Positions 7,108-15,362 of a stretch of 25,467 nt of DNA are shown one piece after another (the stretch's first letter is position 1; the number at the start of each line of letters is the position of its first letter). A program made the translations under genes and the position numbers. The stretch spans positions 1 through 25,467 of IMG/VR virus record IMGVR_UViG_3300025308_000332; one strand, 5' to 3'. The notes under the pieces were generated by a model. The model saw only the letters and a program-made list of their open reading frames with translations, did no database searches and was not told the origin of the DNA. The stretch is from a virus.

Positions 7108-8364
7108 TTATGCCGCTGGTGTCAAAGTTATGGTTATATTATCTGCGTCAAACGTGCTAACTTCGTCCCAGTCAATGTCAATGTTTGCAGTTCCCACGGC
7201 TTCGCCGTGTTTTGCGATTTCCAAGGAAGTTATACTAAAGCCTGATACGCTATTGATTGGCGTATAAAGCTGCGACAAAATCACATCTTCGCCAGGCGGG
7301 AAGCCGTCTCTGTCAAAATTACTTGCCGCTCCTACCGCTCCCGCTCCGCCCGAAACATAAGCAAGAATGGCGGCTTTAATATCATCTTCATAAGTAGCTG
7401 TCGGGAATGTTGTATCCGTCTGCTCAATCGTCAGTTCAATATCAATCGGCACTTCAACAGGCCGGACGAACTGAATGTAATAGTCAACACCCTGTAAGTC
7501 TGTAATTTTTATGCCCTGATTTGTATTGTCAGTCAGGTTGCCGTAATAGCTTAGGCCGGCAGGAGACCGCAAAAACAAAACGTCTGCAACATCAGCGTCA
7601 ATACCGCCCAAAACAATCGCAGCGATAGATTTAGCAGGGATGCCTCTTGCATCTGTTGTGAGCGTATTATTCTGATAAATACGGCAATAAGTTACACCCT
7701 CAACATTGACAATCGCGGCGTAAATAGCCTCGATGTGCCTGTAAGCCGTTGCCGCTGTGGACTTCTGCTGTCGTTCTCTTAATTCTGCGTCTGTTTCGTC
7801 TAACATACCGATAACCGGCATTGCTGTATCTATAACAGCACTCCACCCGCTTATAGGCGTTAAAATTGATATTACAGTACCGGTATCAGGCTCAATCGCA
7901 CCATTTTCGGTACAATTTGCATTCACTGACACCGTACCCCCTGATTCTATTACCGCGACATCCGCAGTTTCAAATTGATAAACTTTATCCTCGGTAGCAA
8001 CCAAAGAGCCTTTGGGAATGACCGTGCCTGCTGTGCCGGTAAGCGTCAAAGTAATTACTGTTGGATAACCCGCAAGACGAGTTATGCCGTTAAGCTGGAC
8101 TGTGCCTGATTGCCCGGCTCCGGTATTTGCCAACGGGTCGAACTGTAAAGCAGCTGCTTCTACACCTTGCCAACACAATGAAAGCTGCTCTGCAAATATG
8201 CCTATAATCTGCGATAGAACAGAGCCGTCATTAAGGTCTATTTGCGGGCTTTCGCCGCTGGCAGGGTCAACTATGGCCTCGACATTGGTCTTGATGTCAG
8301 CCAAAATATCCGCCAGTCTTTTAGCCTTAAATCCTGTTATTAAATTTCCGTATGCCGTTGTCAT
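7108..8364 (-). CDS. Baseplate wedge protein, gpJ/Mu gp47-like
   Basis: The 418-residue product matches the baseplate J family in order of elements. A helical N-terminus (ADILADIKTNVEA, then QLSLCWQGVEAAALQFDP) is followed by a beta-rich domain with GTAGTVIPKGSLVATEDKVY and the motif DETDAELRERQQKS near 190-205. The C-terminal half carries the domain that contacts neighbouring wedges. It would form the wedge ring around the hub. It overlaps the gp25-like gene by 4 bases (ATGA), with GAGG placed upstream, and belongs to the baseplate operon. Confidence 0.9.
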   Translation of the reverse strand: MTTAYGNLITGFKAKRLADILADIKTNVEAIVDPASGESPQIDLNDGSVLSQIIGIFAEQLSLCWQGVEAAALQFDPLANTGAGQSGTVQLNGITRLAGYPTVITLTLTGTAGTVIPKGSLVATEDKVYQFETADVAVIESGGTVSVNANCTENGAIEPDTGTVISILTPISGWSAVIDTAMPVIGMLDETDAELRERQQKSTAATAYRHIEAIYAAIVNVEGVTYCRIYQNNTLTTDARGIPAKSIAAIVLGGIDADVADVLFLRSPAGLSYYGNLTDNTNQGIKITDLQGVDYYIQFVRPVEVPIDIELTIEQTDTTFPTATYEDDIKAAILAYVSGGAGAVGAASNFDRDGFPPGEDVILSQLYTPINSVSGFSITSLEIAKHGEAVGTANIDIDWDEVSTFDADNITITLTPAA

Positions 8365-8723
8365 TGTGTTACCTCAATCGGAATAGCTACATCTTCGCCA
8401 TAAGTGGTCGTTAATTCGATGTAGGCTGTTATTGCTCTCGCTGCATAATCCTGCACAATGTTGAAAGTCTTTATTTTTTCTACGCCATCAATAGTGGCGA
8501 TTTCTTTTCTCAAATATAATTCAATGAGCGTTTTGTCTTTTTGGCCGAGCAATTTTTCAGCATAAGGCACGCCCAAAGTGATATTCAAAAACCATTCGCC
8601 AAACCAACGCTGCAAATGCGTCCTAACTCGCTGTGCAACTTCTTGAGCCGATACAACGGAAACAAAACCGCCGCCAACAATACTCAAGTCATTATTCAAA
8701 TTGTCTAAAGCAAGGTCATACAT
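8361..8723 (-). CDS. gp25/gpW-like baseplate wedge protein
   Basis: This 120-residue protein is a small wedge protein of the T4 gp25 lysozyme-like fold, without enzyme activity in the tail. Recognisable parts are the N-terminal strand DLSIVGGGFVSV, the helix EVAQRVRTHLQRWFGEWFLN and the ending YIELTTTYGEDVAIPIEV. The pattern QRVRTHLQRWFGEWFLNITLG is characteristic of this family. Its stop and start overlap the neighbours by 4 bases and 1 base, so it is translated with the spike and gpJ-like genes. Confidence 0.87.
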   Translation of the reverse strand: MYDLALDNLNNDLSIVGGGFVSVVSAQEVAQRVRTHLQRWFGEWFLNITLGVPYAEKLLGQKDKTLIELYLRKEIATIDGVEKIKTFNIVQDYAARAITAYIELTTTYGEDVAIPIEVTQ

Positions 8724-9415
8724 TATGGTACTGGTACTCCTGTATTGCCGCCGCCCGGTTGAACGCCGCTGTGTAAGTGCGATTTAAGGGATATTGTTCC
8801 TGCCACGACATCGCCGGTCGTATCTATCCCGCCTGTAACGTGTATATCGCCGGTAACATTCACATCGCCCGCTATGATATTTACAGTGGTCGTTTGAACA
8901 TCAACTTTGTCGGCATAAACGGATACTTTTGTCGCTCCGTTCCCACTGCGGACTTCGATTGCTGAATTATTCCAGCCAGTCAAAGTTTGCGGCATTGTGA
9001 TAATGCCCGGAATGCAAATTGCATCCGTCAAGTCGTGATGCCTCACACAGCTTGTCGCCGGACTGTTTCCGACAGGCGGAGTTACAATTCCGCCGAGTTC
9101 AACAAAGTTATCAATCGCCCGCTGCGAAAATATAAGCAGGCATTCATCGCCTGGACAAATCGGGACGGTAAGATATAAACCTGCCGACCGTGAATGCGGC
9201 AGGCAGACAGGAACATTCTCAATAATCGGCAGGTTTATAAATTCCACTTTGTCAGGCTGGACTATTTTTAAAGCTATCGCAGGTCTAACTTTTGCAAGTC
9301 GAGTTGTGGTATCAAACGAAATAATGACCGCAGGAATCGCCGTATTTACGCCGAGCATAAATCTATCGAACTGGATTGCTTCTTGTGTTGCTTTGTCTGG
9401 AATTGCACTGTTCAT
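8723..9415 (-). CDS. Tail spike / membrane-puncturing protein (Gp138- or gpV-like)
   Basis: The 230-residue product is a central spike under the hub. Residues about 1-100 form an OB-fold-like N-terminal domain (PAVIISFDTTTRLAKVRPAI; GDECLLIFSQRAID) as in Gp138-type spikes. Residues about 150-208 are a run of short beta strands with VNVTGDIHVTGGIDTTGDV, expected to make a trimeric beta-helix. The tip has SHLHSG with H213 and H215, the HxH pattern that binds an iron ion in related spikes, followed by a Gly-rich end. ATGA overlaps the hub gene by 4 bases. Confidence 0.86.
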   Translation of the reverse strand: MNSAIPDKATQEAIQFDRFMLGVNTAIPAVIISFDTTTRLAKVRPAIALKIVQPDKVEFINLPIIENVPVCLPHSRSAGLYLTVPICPGDECLLIFSQRAIDNFVELGGIVTPPVGNSPATSCVRHHDLTDAICIPGIITMPQTLTGWNNSAIEVRSGNGATKVSVYADKVDVQTTTVNIIAGDVNVTGDIHVTGGIDTTGDVVAGTISLKSHLHSGVQPGGGNTGVPVP

Positions 9416-10344
9416 ATTGTCCCGACCTCGTAAATAGGCGTTTCGCTTTCAGTTCCAGCCGAAAAATCTTTGAATGACTGTATTATCATTCCCCATTCAT
9501 TCCCAAATAAGTCGCCGTTGTATGCTATTGTATGAGCCATATATACGCCGTCTAATTGAGGATTAACGCTGCTTTGCACGGTAACGGTATCGCCCGGTAA
9601 CAAGCCCGGAACAAGCAATGCGGAAATCGTTACGCCGGTCTGTACCTGCATAGGACTTTGCAGAATCGGAGCGACATTAAAAAGAGTTTTTGCATCGGAC
9701 GAAATCAAGATATTTCGGCCAAAACTCTTGCCATCCTGAATCGCCTGAAAAACTCCGTCCTGAATCGACCAGCTAAAACCATACTGTTTGGCAAGTTTAT
9801 CAAGAAAATCCTTTGTAGAACCCGCAAATGATAATCCCTGCTGCGTTATTTCCCCATCGGCAATTTTCACTCTCGCGGGGTCATATTTAACGCCCGGCAA
9901 TTTCTGCTCAACCATTGTTTTTAAAATATAAGATAGTTTCGTGCCCCTGCTAAAAGTTGCTGATGTTACCGAAACAGACGTAGCCGTAATGCCGGTAAGC
10001 ATTATCAGCTTTGTAATAATGTCCGCTCCTTGCCGCTGATGCGTTGCTGCAACCAGTCCGCCGTTGTATATCTCAAACAGACCGTAATTATCCCACCCGA
10101 CACGCAGCGAACATTTCAACAATGGGCTAAAATAATCCCTTGTTTCTTTTTTCAGATTATAAAGCAAAATCTGGCTGTTGTTCGGTGTGCCTAAAATGCT
10201 TTTATTTATTGCAAAAGACATTCTCAAATGGTCTCTTGTGCCGTCCGAGACTATCTTCATAGCAACATTGTCGCTTGCATTGACCGATTCATTCTGCGGC
10301 CATATCAGCAATTCTGCTCGTCTTAAAACAGGTCTTTCGGACAT
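9412..10344 (-). CDS. Baseplate hub protein (gp27/gpD-like)
   Basis: The 310-residue protein fits the hub family related to phage late control D proteins. Features include the N-terminal beta barrel with FAINKSILGTPNNSQILLYN and SLRVGWDNYGLFEIYNGGLV, the helical SYILKTMVEQKLPG and STKDFLDKLAKQYGFSWSIQ segments, and the C-terminal barrel with VPGLLPGDTVTVQ. It would form the trimeric hub that joins tube, plug and spike. Its start overlaps the stop of the plug gene by one base (TAATG), and GAGGTGG upstream serves as ribosome site. Confidence 0.82.
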   Translation of the reverse strand: MSERPVLRRAELLIWPQNESVNASDNVAMKIVSDGTRDHLRMSFAINKSILGTPNNSQILLYNLKKETRDYFSPLLKCSLRVGWDNYGLFEIYNGGLVAATHQRQGADIITKLIMLTGITATSVSVTSATFSRGTKLSYILKTMVEQKLPGVKYDPARVKIADGEITQQGLSFAGSTKDFLDKLAKQYGFSWSIQDGVFQAIQDGKSFGRNILISSDAKTLFNVAPILQSPMQVQTGVTISALLVPGLLPGDTVTVQSSVNPQLDGVYMAHTIAYNGDLFGNEWGMIIQSFKDFSAGTESETPIYEVGTI

Positions 10345-10682
10345 TATGCCACCTCACTATAAATCGGCGGGATATATTCGTCATTAGAGGCTAATATCAG
10401 AAAGCATTTATTGCCTAAACTTTTTGACGTATTATTTTCAGTGTTATTTTCACTGATAACCCTCAAAATATGGTTTTTTAATACGTTGCGGCCTTTTAGT
10501 AAATTATCAACCGCAATTACAAGATTCAGGCCGGTTACAAGAGCCACGCCGTCTGCGTCTTCAATATCGCAAAGCCACGATTTTATCAGTGTCATATAAT
10601 AGGTCTTAAAGGTTAATATGCCTGCGTCTGTTGTAACGACAACTTTTCGTGAACCGTCTGATGTAAGTGGTATTAACTCCAT
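10344..10682 (-). CDS. Baseplate plug-like protein
   Basis: This 112-residue protein resembles the small plug proteins of Pam3-type simple contractile baseplates: a beta-rich domain with LTFKTYYMTLIKSWLCDIED, then DADGVALVTGLNLVIAVDNLL. The core tryptophan followed by an acidic DA-G turn is typical. ATG 10682 is preferred to the in-frame TTG 10691, because the ATG sits one base after the upstream stop. It lies between the Dit-like and hub genes, the order expected for that baseplate type. Confidence 0.7.
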   Translation of the reverse strand: MELIPLTSDGSRKVVVTTDAGILTFKTYYMTLIKSWLCDIEDADGVALVTGLNLVIAVDNLLKGRNVLKNHILRVISENNTENNTSKSLGNKCFLILASNDEYIPPIYSEVA

Positions 10683-10683
10683 T

Positions 10684-11268
10684 TTAATCAACCCACCCTT
10701 TTTGTTTTGCTATTTTATGGGCGTAACTTTCATTGCCAGTATTGACAGGTATTCCCGCTTGACTACCTGCATCTATTTCGCTTGATGCAGTTTTATTCGT
10801 GCCTTGCTCGTCAACCTTTAATTGTGATTCAGGCACCTCAACATATTCAAGCTGAACGGAATTAACCTGAACAAAATTAACACTGAATTGCAAAGCCCCT
10901 TTGAATGGTGCGGTATGCAACGCCGAAACATTCTGAACAGCCATATTTGTATAAATTTTATGTTCAGTAAAAACAGAAACCAATTTTCGGTCTTTGTGGA
11001 GTTTCTCGAATTGCGTCCAAACATCTCTTGCTCTGGCCTTGCCAAACCAAGTATTTACCTGATGAAAAACTACTGATAATTGACACGGATTATTAAAAAT
11101 ATGGTCTGAAATTTTCGCCCCGTTTTCAATCGTATTCATCGTAACTTCGGACGATAAATTATGGCTGTCGGATTTACGGACATCGACCTGTATTTCGGAC
11201 TGGCCACTACTGTCGGCCTGAACCAAAATGCTTGAACTGAAAAATATGCCGAATAATCCTTTTAACAT
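10684..11268 (-). CDS. Dit-like baseplate/tail protein
   Basis: The 194-residue product matches the N-terminal Dit-like domain found in simple contractile tails: SSEVTMNTIENGAKISDHIFNNP corresponds to the family pattern V-T-x-x-x-hE-x-G-A-x-I-x-DH near 38-62. The domain continues to about residue 140 with a beta-rich segment ending FSVNFVQVNSVQLEYVEVP. The Ser/Thr-rich tail (about 145-194) is likely flexible and ends with AHKIAKQKGWVD. AGGA lies 6 bases before the ATG. It would connect the tube end to the hub. Confidence 0.75.
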   Translation of the reverse strand: MLKGLFGIFFSSSILVQADSSGQSEIQVDVRKSDSHNLSSEVTMNTIENGAKISDHIFNNPCQLSVVFHQVNTWFGKARARDVWTQFEKLHKDRKLVSVFTEHKIYTNMAVQNVSALHTAPFKGALQFSVNFVQVNSVQLEYVEVPESQLKVDEQGTNKTASSEIDAGSQAGIPVNTGNESYAHKIAKQKGWVD

Positions 11269-11276
11269 TTTCTTTC

Positions 11277-12818
11277 CTATTGAGCAACCGGGACAAACTG
11301 CCCTGCATTAAACGAATTATTATTTAAGTGTTCAAATATAAGCCCCGCTGTCTGTTGCGGATTCGATGCACCCTGAACATTTATAACATTATTTACTTTT
11401 TGATTATTATTGACAGTTCCGCCGCCTTTGTTCCCAATAACCATTTTATTCATAACATTATGTCGAGTTGCCGCTATCATATCAATTCCATCAACAGCAA
11501 AGTCTATACCCTCATTCGCGGTTGATTTGTATTTTTTGCGAAGCTCTTTACTTTTATCAGAACCAAAACCAATTTTTTTTAATACCCACTCTATTGCACC
11601 GTAAATAATCTTTAAGTAATCTACCCAAAACTGGAAAGCAGCTTTTACTTGTGCTGTAAAAATCTTAATACCCGCAATAAGTCCAGTTCCAAACATATCT
11701 TTGAGCCAGCCGAAAAAGTCATACAAGGCCGGAAAATGTTCTTCAAAAGATTTAAAGAAGTCTCCGATAACACTCTGCCCGCCGCTGAAATACGCAACCA
11801 AATCGTCAATTACGATACCAAGAGCCACGCAGGCCGCCGCTATCGCCGCAATAGGCCAATGTATGGCTAACCACGCAACAGCCAATGCCGCAAGCCCGAT
11901 TAAGGCTCCGGTTATGAAGCCCTCTGTTGCATCTTTCAGGCTCATTGTAAAGCCGATTGAATCAAACAGCTTTGAGCCATATTCAACAACAGCATCTTTT
12001 ATTTTTTTAATCACACCCCACGCACGCTCAAAGCCCGCTGATATTCCGTCCATAACATCGGACAGTCTTGATTTTATAAGCTCACGATTAACAGTAAGCC
12101 ATTCACGGAATTTATCTATTACTTTTCCGATTGCCGGCAGGAATGAAAGCCCTATCTGTGTCGAAATTCCTTTTATAGAAAACCAGATGTCTTTTAAGCC
12201 CTGATTGAATTTTATTGACGACCGCAAAGCCTCATTCGGAATAATACCGCCGAGCTGCTCTGCCTGTAATTTCAGCTTCGCAATTCCCTCACGTCCTTGC
12301 TGTAATAATCGGATAGTGTCTTGCGATAATCCGAGCTTACTTCCCCATTGTAGAGCCGTTCTGCTATTCATTTTGCTAAGTTTTTCTGACAAATCGCCCA
12401 AAACATCACTAACTGAACGCATCCCCTTACCTGCGATATTTGTCTGTACGCCAAGATATTGCAACGTTTCATTGAACTGGCCGGGGATTGGACTTGTCAT
12501 TGTCTTTTGCAGATTAAGTATGTCGCTCTTTAAAGCCTCTGATGAGCCGCCAAGTTGTTCAACAGCATAGCTAAGACCCTGTATCTCGTTTGTTGACACG
12601 CCGGTCATATCAGCCAGTCGGACAAGTCCCTCGGAATTCTTGCCGATTGTTTTTAGCCAATAAGCAAAAGTGGTTGTTGCCGCGGTAACTGCGATAGTTG
12701 CTTTGACGCTCCACTTTTCGAGTTTTTCCATACCCGATTTTAGAGCATCGACTTTCGCCAATGCCGCTGCGTCTAAATCGACCCCAAGAATAGTTACCAG
12801 TTCGTCAATCACGCTCAT
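11277..12818 (-). CDS. Tail tape measure protein
   Basis: The 513-residue protein would set tail length and help DNA delivery. It has helical and coiled-coil segments at the N-terminus (about 15-110), and a hydrophobic stretch of several membrane-type segments at about 295-350 (GALIGLAALAVAWLAIHWPI and the following Ala/Ile run). The C-terminal part is Asn-rich with NNNQKVNNVINVQGASNP, seen in many tape measures. The motif GVSTNEIQGLSYAVEQLGG is common in Mu-like tape measures. It follows the chaperone frame with a 14-base overlap. The length implies a short tail (about 0.15 nm per residue gives roughly 75-80 nm). Confidence 0.88.
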   Translation of the reverse strand: MSVIDELVTILGVDLDAAALAKVDALKSGMEKLEKWSVKATIAVTAATTTFAYWLKTIGKNSEGLVRLADMTGVSTNEIQGLSYAVEQLGGSSEALKSDILNLQKTMTSPIPGQFNETLQYLGVQTNIAGKGMRSVSDVLGDLSEKLSKMNSRTALQWGSKLGLSQDTIRLLQQGREGIAKLKLQAEQLGGIIPNEALRSSIKFNQGLKDIWFSIKGISTQIGLSFLPAIGKVIDKFREWLTVNRELIKSRLSDVMDGISAGFERAWGVIKKIKDAVVEYGSKLFDSIGFTMSLKDATEGFITGALIGLAALAVAWLAIHWPIAAIAAACVALGIVIDDLVAYFSGGQSVIGDFFKSFEEHFPALYDFFGWLKDMFGTGLIAGIKIFTAQVKAAFQFWVDYLKIIYGAIEWVLKKIGFGSDKSKELRKKYKSTANEGIDFAVDGIDMIAATRHNVMNKMVIGNKGGGTVNNNQKVNNVINVQGASNPQQTAGLIFEHLNNNSFNAGQFVPVAQ

Positions 12819-13421
12819 TTTCGTTAGCCCTTTGTTTGCTCTCTACAAAATCCCGCCAGTCCAACAATTCCAACATTCTGTAAATATCAAAGATGTTGAC
12901 TTTGCACGTTCTAATATCCGTATAACTGCAAAGACCAGCACAACAGATTCGGCTTATTATTGCCTTTACGTCCCAGCCGTCAGGGATTTCTATGCTGATG
13001 CACTCGCAGTCATTTTCAAGTTTCGACCGAGAGTACCCAGCATTGGCAACAAAAAATCCTTTGCAATCTCCACCGTGGCTCTGATAGGGACAAGCATTAT
13101 GTCTTCTGGATGTTTCATAAACCACGCATTGCGAACGCTTGCGTCTCGCAAGTAGGTCATTTCTGGTGTTATGACATAACTTAGGCACTCTTTGAGTACC
13201 TTTTCCGCCATATCAGAATCGAGACCCGCCGATGCCGATGCAATCAATGAGAAAATCTTGTCTTCGGTATTTTTCCCACCAATGTCAAACCCCTGCAATC
13301 CGCCAGCCATTGGAGCGAGCAACTTTGAAATTTTAATACCCAGGCTCAATACATCATCGGGCGGAATTGAATCGATCCGATAAGTCCTGCCGTTCACTGT
13401 GAAACTTTTTAAGTCTGCCAT
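12805..13421 (-). CDS. Long tail assembly chaperone made by -1 frameshift (gpGT-like)
   Basis: A second frame, open through 13188-12805, overlaps the short chaperone in the -1 frame. Joining them at the heptamer T TTT TTG (13056-13050, in-frame TTT and TTG codons at residues 123-124) gives about 205 residues. The new C-terminal part (about 81 residues, VANAGYSRSK to ANENERD) contains GWDVKAIISRICC and FDIYRMLELLDWRDFVESK, the helical pattern of gpT-type chaperone domains. No start codon with a plausible ribosome site was seen for this frame alone. The order G, T, tape measure is the classic one. Confidence 0.65.
12990..13421 (-). CDS. Short tail assembly chaperone (gpG-like)
   Basis: This 143-residue, mostly helical protein precedes the tape measure gene, the position of lambda gpG-type chaperones. 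It begins SFTVNGRTYRIDSIPPDDVL, has a helical middle (KIFSLIASASAGLDSDMAEK) and ends in MTASASA. It would bind tape measure during assembly and be removed before the tail is finished. The ATG is preceded by AAGGACAGGAAAAATGGC, a leader repeated exactly at the 17696 start. About 20 codons before its end lies the slippery run used for the longer form. Confidence 0.75.
   Translation of the reverse strand: MADLKSFTVNGRTYRIDSIPPDDVLSLGIKISKLLAPMAGGLQGFDIGGKNTEDKIFSLIASASAGLDSDMAEKVLKECLSYVITPEMTYLRDASVRNAWFMKHPEDIMLVPIRATVEIAKDFLLPMLGTLGRNLKMTASASA
13050..13056 (-). promoter_or_regulatory. Probable -1 ribosomal frameshift site
   Basis: In the chaperone frame the codons GAT TTT TTG contain the heptamer T TTT TTG. 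Both tRNAs can re-pair after a one-base backward slip (TTT to TTT, TTG to TTT). The -1 frame then stays open to 12805. No other slippery heptamer was seen in the overlap. I did not find a clear downstream pseudoknot by eye. Confidence 0.6.
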
Positions 13422-13435
13422 TTTTCCTGTCCTTT
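13418..13435 (-). repeat. Ribosome-site leader, copy 1 of an 18-base repeat
   Basis: The minus-strand sequence AAGGACAGGAAAAATGGC covers the ribosome site and start of the chaperone gene. An identical 18-base copy is at 17692-17709 in front of another late gene. Duplication of a whole leader may serve to match translation rates, or reflect an old rearrangement. Confidence 0.55.
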
Positions 13436-13445
13436 TTTATTTAGC

Positions 13446-13853
13446 TTACAGATTCGAGCCGGTAAGAACTGTACCGGAAAACTTGTAAGTAATTTTCCCC
13501 ATTTTCTTATCGCCGGTTGCCTTTTCGCCGGGCAGAGAAACAAAAGCTGTCGCAAGAGTATCGACAACATCAACGCCGCTGCGGATAACCACGTTACAAC
13601 CGATGCCGGTCTGTTCCTGTGCGAGCCGCAAAGCGTTGAGGATTATCAAAGACGAGGACATTTCTTTCAGGTCAACTTCAATTTCGCCGCCCTGACGAGT
13701 AGCTATGTTCATCGCCGCCCCGTCTGTTCCCTCGGTAGGCTCTACTTCGCCGCCTCTATGACGAACTCTTATAGAATTTCCGTCTGACAAATCTTTCAGA
13801 GGGATTCCATTTACAAGAACCGTTACATTGCTCTGACTATATGTTTTTTTCAT
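13446..13853 (-). CDS. Tail tube protein
   Basis: The 135-residue product follows the sheath gene and matches small tube proteins of DUF3277-like simple myovirus tails. It begins with strands around NVTVLVNGIPLKDLSDGNSI, then GTDGAAMNIATRQGGEIEVD, and ends GKITYKFSGTVLTGSNL. These beta-rich elements suit a ring subunit of the inner tube. AAGGAG lies 9 bases before the ATG. Gene order sheath-tube-chaperone-tape measure supports the assignment. Confidence 0.82.
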   Translation of the reverse strand: MKKTYSQSNVTVLVNGIPLKDLSDGNSIRVRHRGGEVEPTEGTDGAAMNIATRQGGEIEVDLKEMSSSLIILNALRLAQEQTGIGCNVVIRSGVDVVDTLATAFVSLPGEKATGDKKMGKITYKFSGTVLTGSNL

Positions 13854-13872
13854 ATCTGAAAGCTCCTTATGC

Positions 13873-15357
13873 TTATGGTATTACATCAACATTGACAGTT
13901 ACTTTGTGGATTGCACCGGCCAGATAAGCTGTTATCTGGACAGGCGGGGCTATTCTTGACGCTCTATCGCTTGATGTCGCAGTCTCAATGCCCATCGGTA
14001 CTATTTCAAACGCCGGTAAAACTGACACGCCGCTTTCGTTTGTGGTATCAGTAACCGGCCTATCTGCGAACACGCCATTCGTTACATATCGCTGGCAAAT
14101 CAACTGACAGGCCGAAACGATAAGCAACTGGCCTGCCGGGGTGTACGGTACTTTTTTGTTACGCAGGAATACGTTGAAAACCTCAACCTGCAATTCCTCA
14201 ACGAAGTTATCAAGGTTCACGGTATCATCACTGAAATAATCATCGGACGATTGAACGCCGTCCCTGATTGTTTCGGAATTGTTGCCGATGAGCGTATAGG
14301 TATTGATTCTGCGACCTGCTAAAATCAAAAGCTGTGTCGATGTAATTGCTACCGGGGAAATTCCTGTCATACTCTTAAACTTCGCCGTTATCGCCGAATT
14401 TGTCGCTGCGTAATCGACAGCAAGCATCAGTGCGATATACGAAACATCGGGGTAATACTGTGCATTGTCGTGATAGAATACGCCGACAGCGTCTAAATTC
14501 AGATTGTGGCAATAATAGCCGATATTTGCGGTATCAACCGAAGAATAGGCTGTTGCAAGATTGGTCGTCAAAATACAGAATGAGCTTTCAAGGGCATTGA
14601 CATAATCAGCAAAAGACTTCTGGTCGGCTGTATCACGCCATACTTTGTCCAAAGCCCATCCGTAAATCGGATAGCCCGCATCAACGCTTGCCTGTCTGAC
14701 AATTTCAGCCTCGTCCGCTAATTCAACCGCTGTATGGCCTTGTGATAATGTCGCTCCGGCCAGTGCCGTCAAGCCAAGCAGAGCCGAAACGTCCGTGCCC
14801 GTCTGTCCAGAAGCAAACCACGCATAAGATACAATCGCATCATCGCCGACATTAGTGCCGGTCGAAATTACAACTCCCGTAGCACTTGCCACACACGTTG
14901 CTCCCGCGGGGAATGTAGCCGCCGCTGCGATAACGGCCGCAACATCAGCCAAATCTTCGCAAAGGTGGAAATCTAAGTCGCTTAAAGTAATAACTGTTTC
15001 AGCATCGCCGAGATATATTTTAAGCGAGCCGTCTGTAATCGAAGTCAAATCTCCAATAGTGATTGCCCCACTGGTTACAACACCAGCAATATCAGCCGAG
15101 GCAATAAGACCAACAGCCAATTTTTCAGGGTGAGGTGTTCTCTCAAAGAATGCTTTGCCGGCATAATAGATTGAAGTATTGGACGGATAATCCAACGCAA
15201 AGGCCGCAAAAGTGGTATAGTATTTCACCCTGTCGGCTTCCTGAAAAGTAGCCTTTGGTGTCAATATGCACATCAACGTCATATCAGTTGCAATCTCTGT
15301 CGATGCTTTCGACAATGATATTACAACATCTAAACTGCGTGGTAGGCTTTCGCTCAT
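13873..15357 (-). CDS. Tail sheath protein (DUF3383-like)
   Basis: This 494-residue protein fits the DUF3383 sheath family. It begins with SLDVVISLSKASTEIATD and has YYTTFAAFALDYPSNTSIYYAGKAFFE near 44-70, an inserted domain (about 85-210) and a C-terminal region with NYVNALESSF-like helices. The segment IRDGVQSSDDYFSDDTVNLD near 378-397 and the ending AGAIHKVTVNVDVIP match family features of the C-terminal sheath handshake. It contracts around the tube during infection. AAAGGAG precedes the ATG. It is flanked by neck and tube genes as expected. Confidence 0.9.
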   Translation of the reverse strand: MSESLPRSLDVVISLSKASTEIATDMTLMCILTPKATFQEADRVKYYTTFAAFALDYPSNTSIYYAGKAFFERTPHPEKLAVGLIASADIAGVVTSGAITIGDLTSITDGSLKIYLGDAETVITLSDLDFHLCEDLADVAAVIAAAATFPAGATCVASATGVVISTGTNVGDDAIVSYAWFASGQTGTDVSALLGLTALAGATLSQGHTAVELADEAEIVRQASVDAGYPIYGWALDKVWRDTADQKSFADYVNALESSFCILTTNLATAYSSVDTANIGYYCHNLNLDAVGVFYHDNAQYYPDVSYIALMLAVDYAATNSAITAKFKSMTGISPVAITSTQLLILAGRRINTYTLIGNNSETIRDGVQSSDDYFSDDTVNLDNFVEELQVEVFNVFLRNKKVPYTPAGQLLIVSACQLICQRYVTNGVFADRPVTDTTNESGVSVLPAFEIVPMGIETATSSDRASRIAPPVQITAYLAGAIHKVTVNVDVIP

Positions 15358-15362
15358 AATTT

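Noticed and set aside
11701-12204. Long plus-strand frame of 167 codons inside the tape measure gene
   Set aside because: It lies opposite the tape measure gene, has no domain, no ribosome site and low-complexity composition typical of a shadow frame.
12670-13155. Plus-strand frame of 161 codons across the tape measure start and chaperone
   Set aside because: It crosses gene borders on the opposite strand and shows no domain or start signals.
12805-13188. Independent 127-residue gene in the -1 frame before the tape measure
   Set aside because: The upstream half overlaps the gpG-like protein and gives an implausible Cys/Arg-rich sequence with no ribosome site. Only the part after the slippery heptamer looks protein-like, so it is taken as a frameshift extension.
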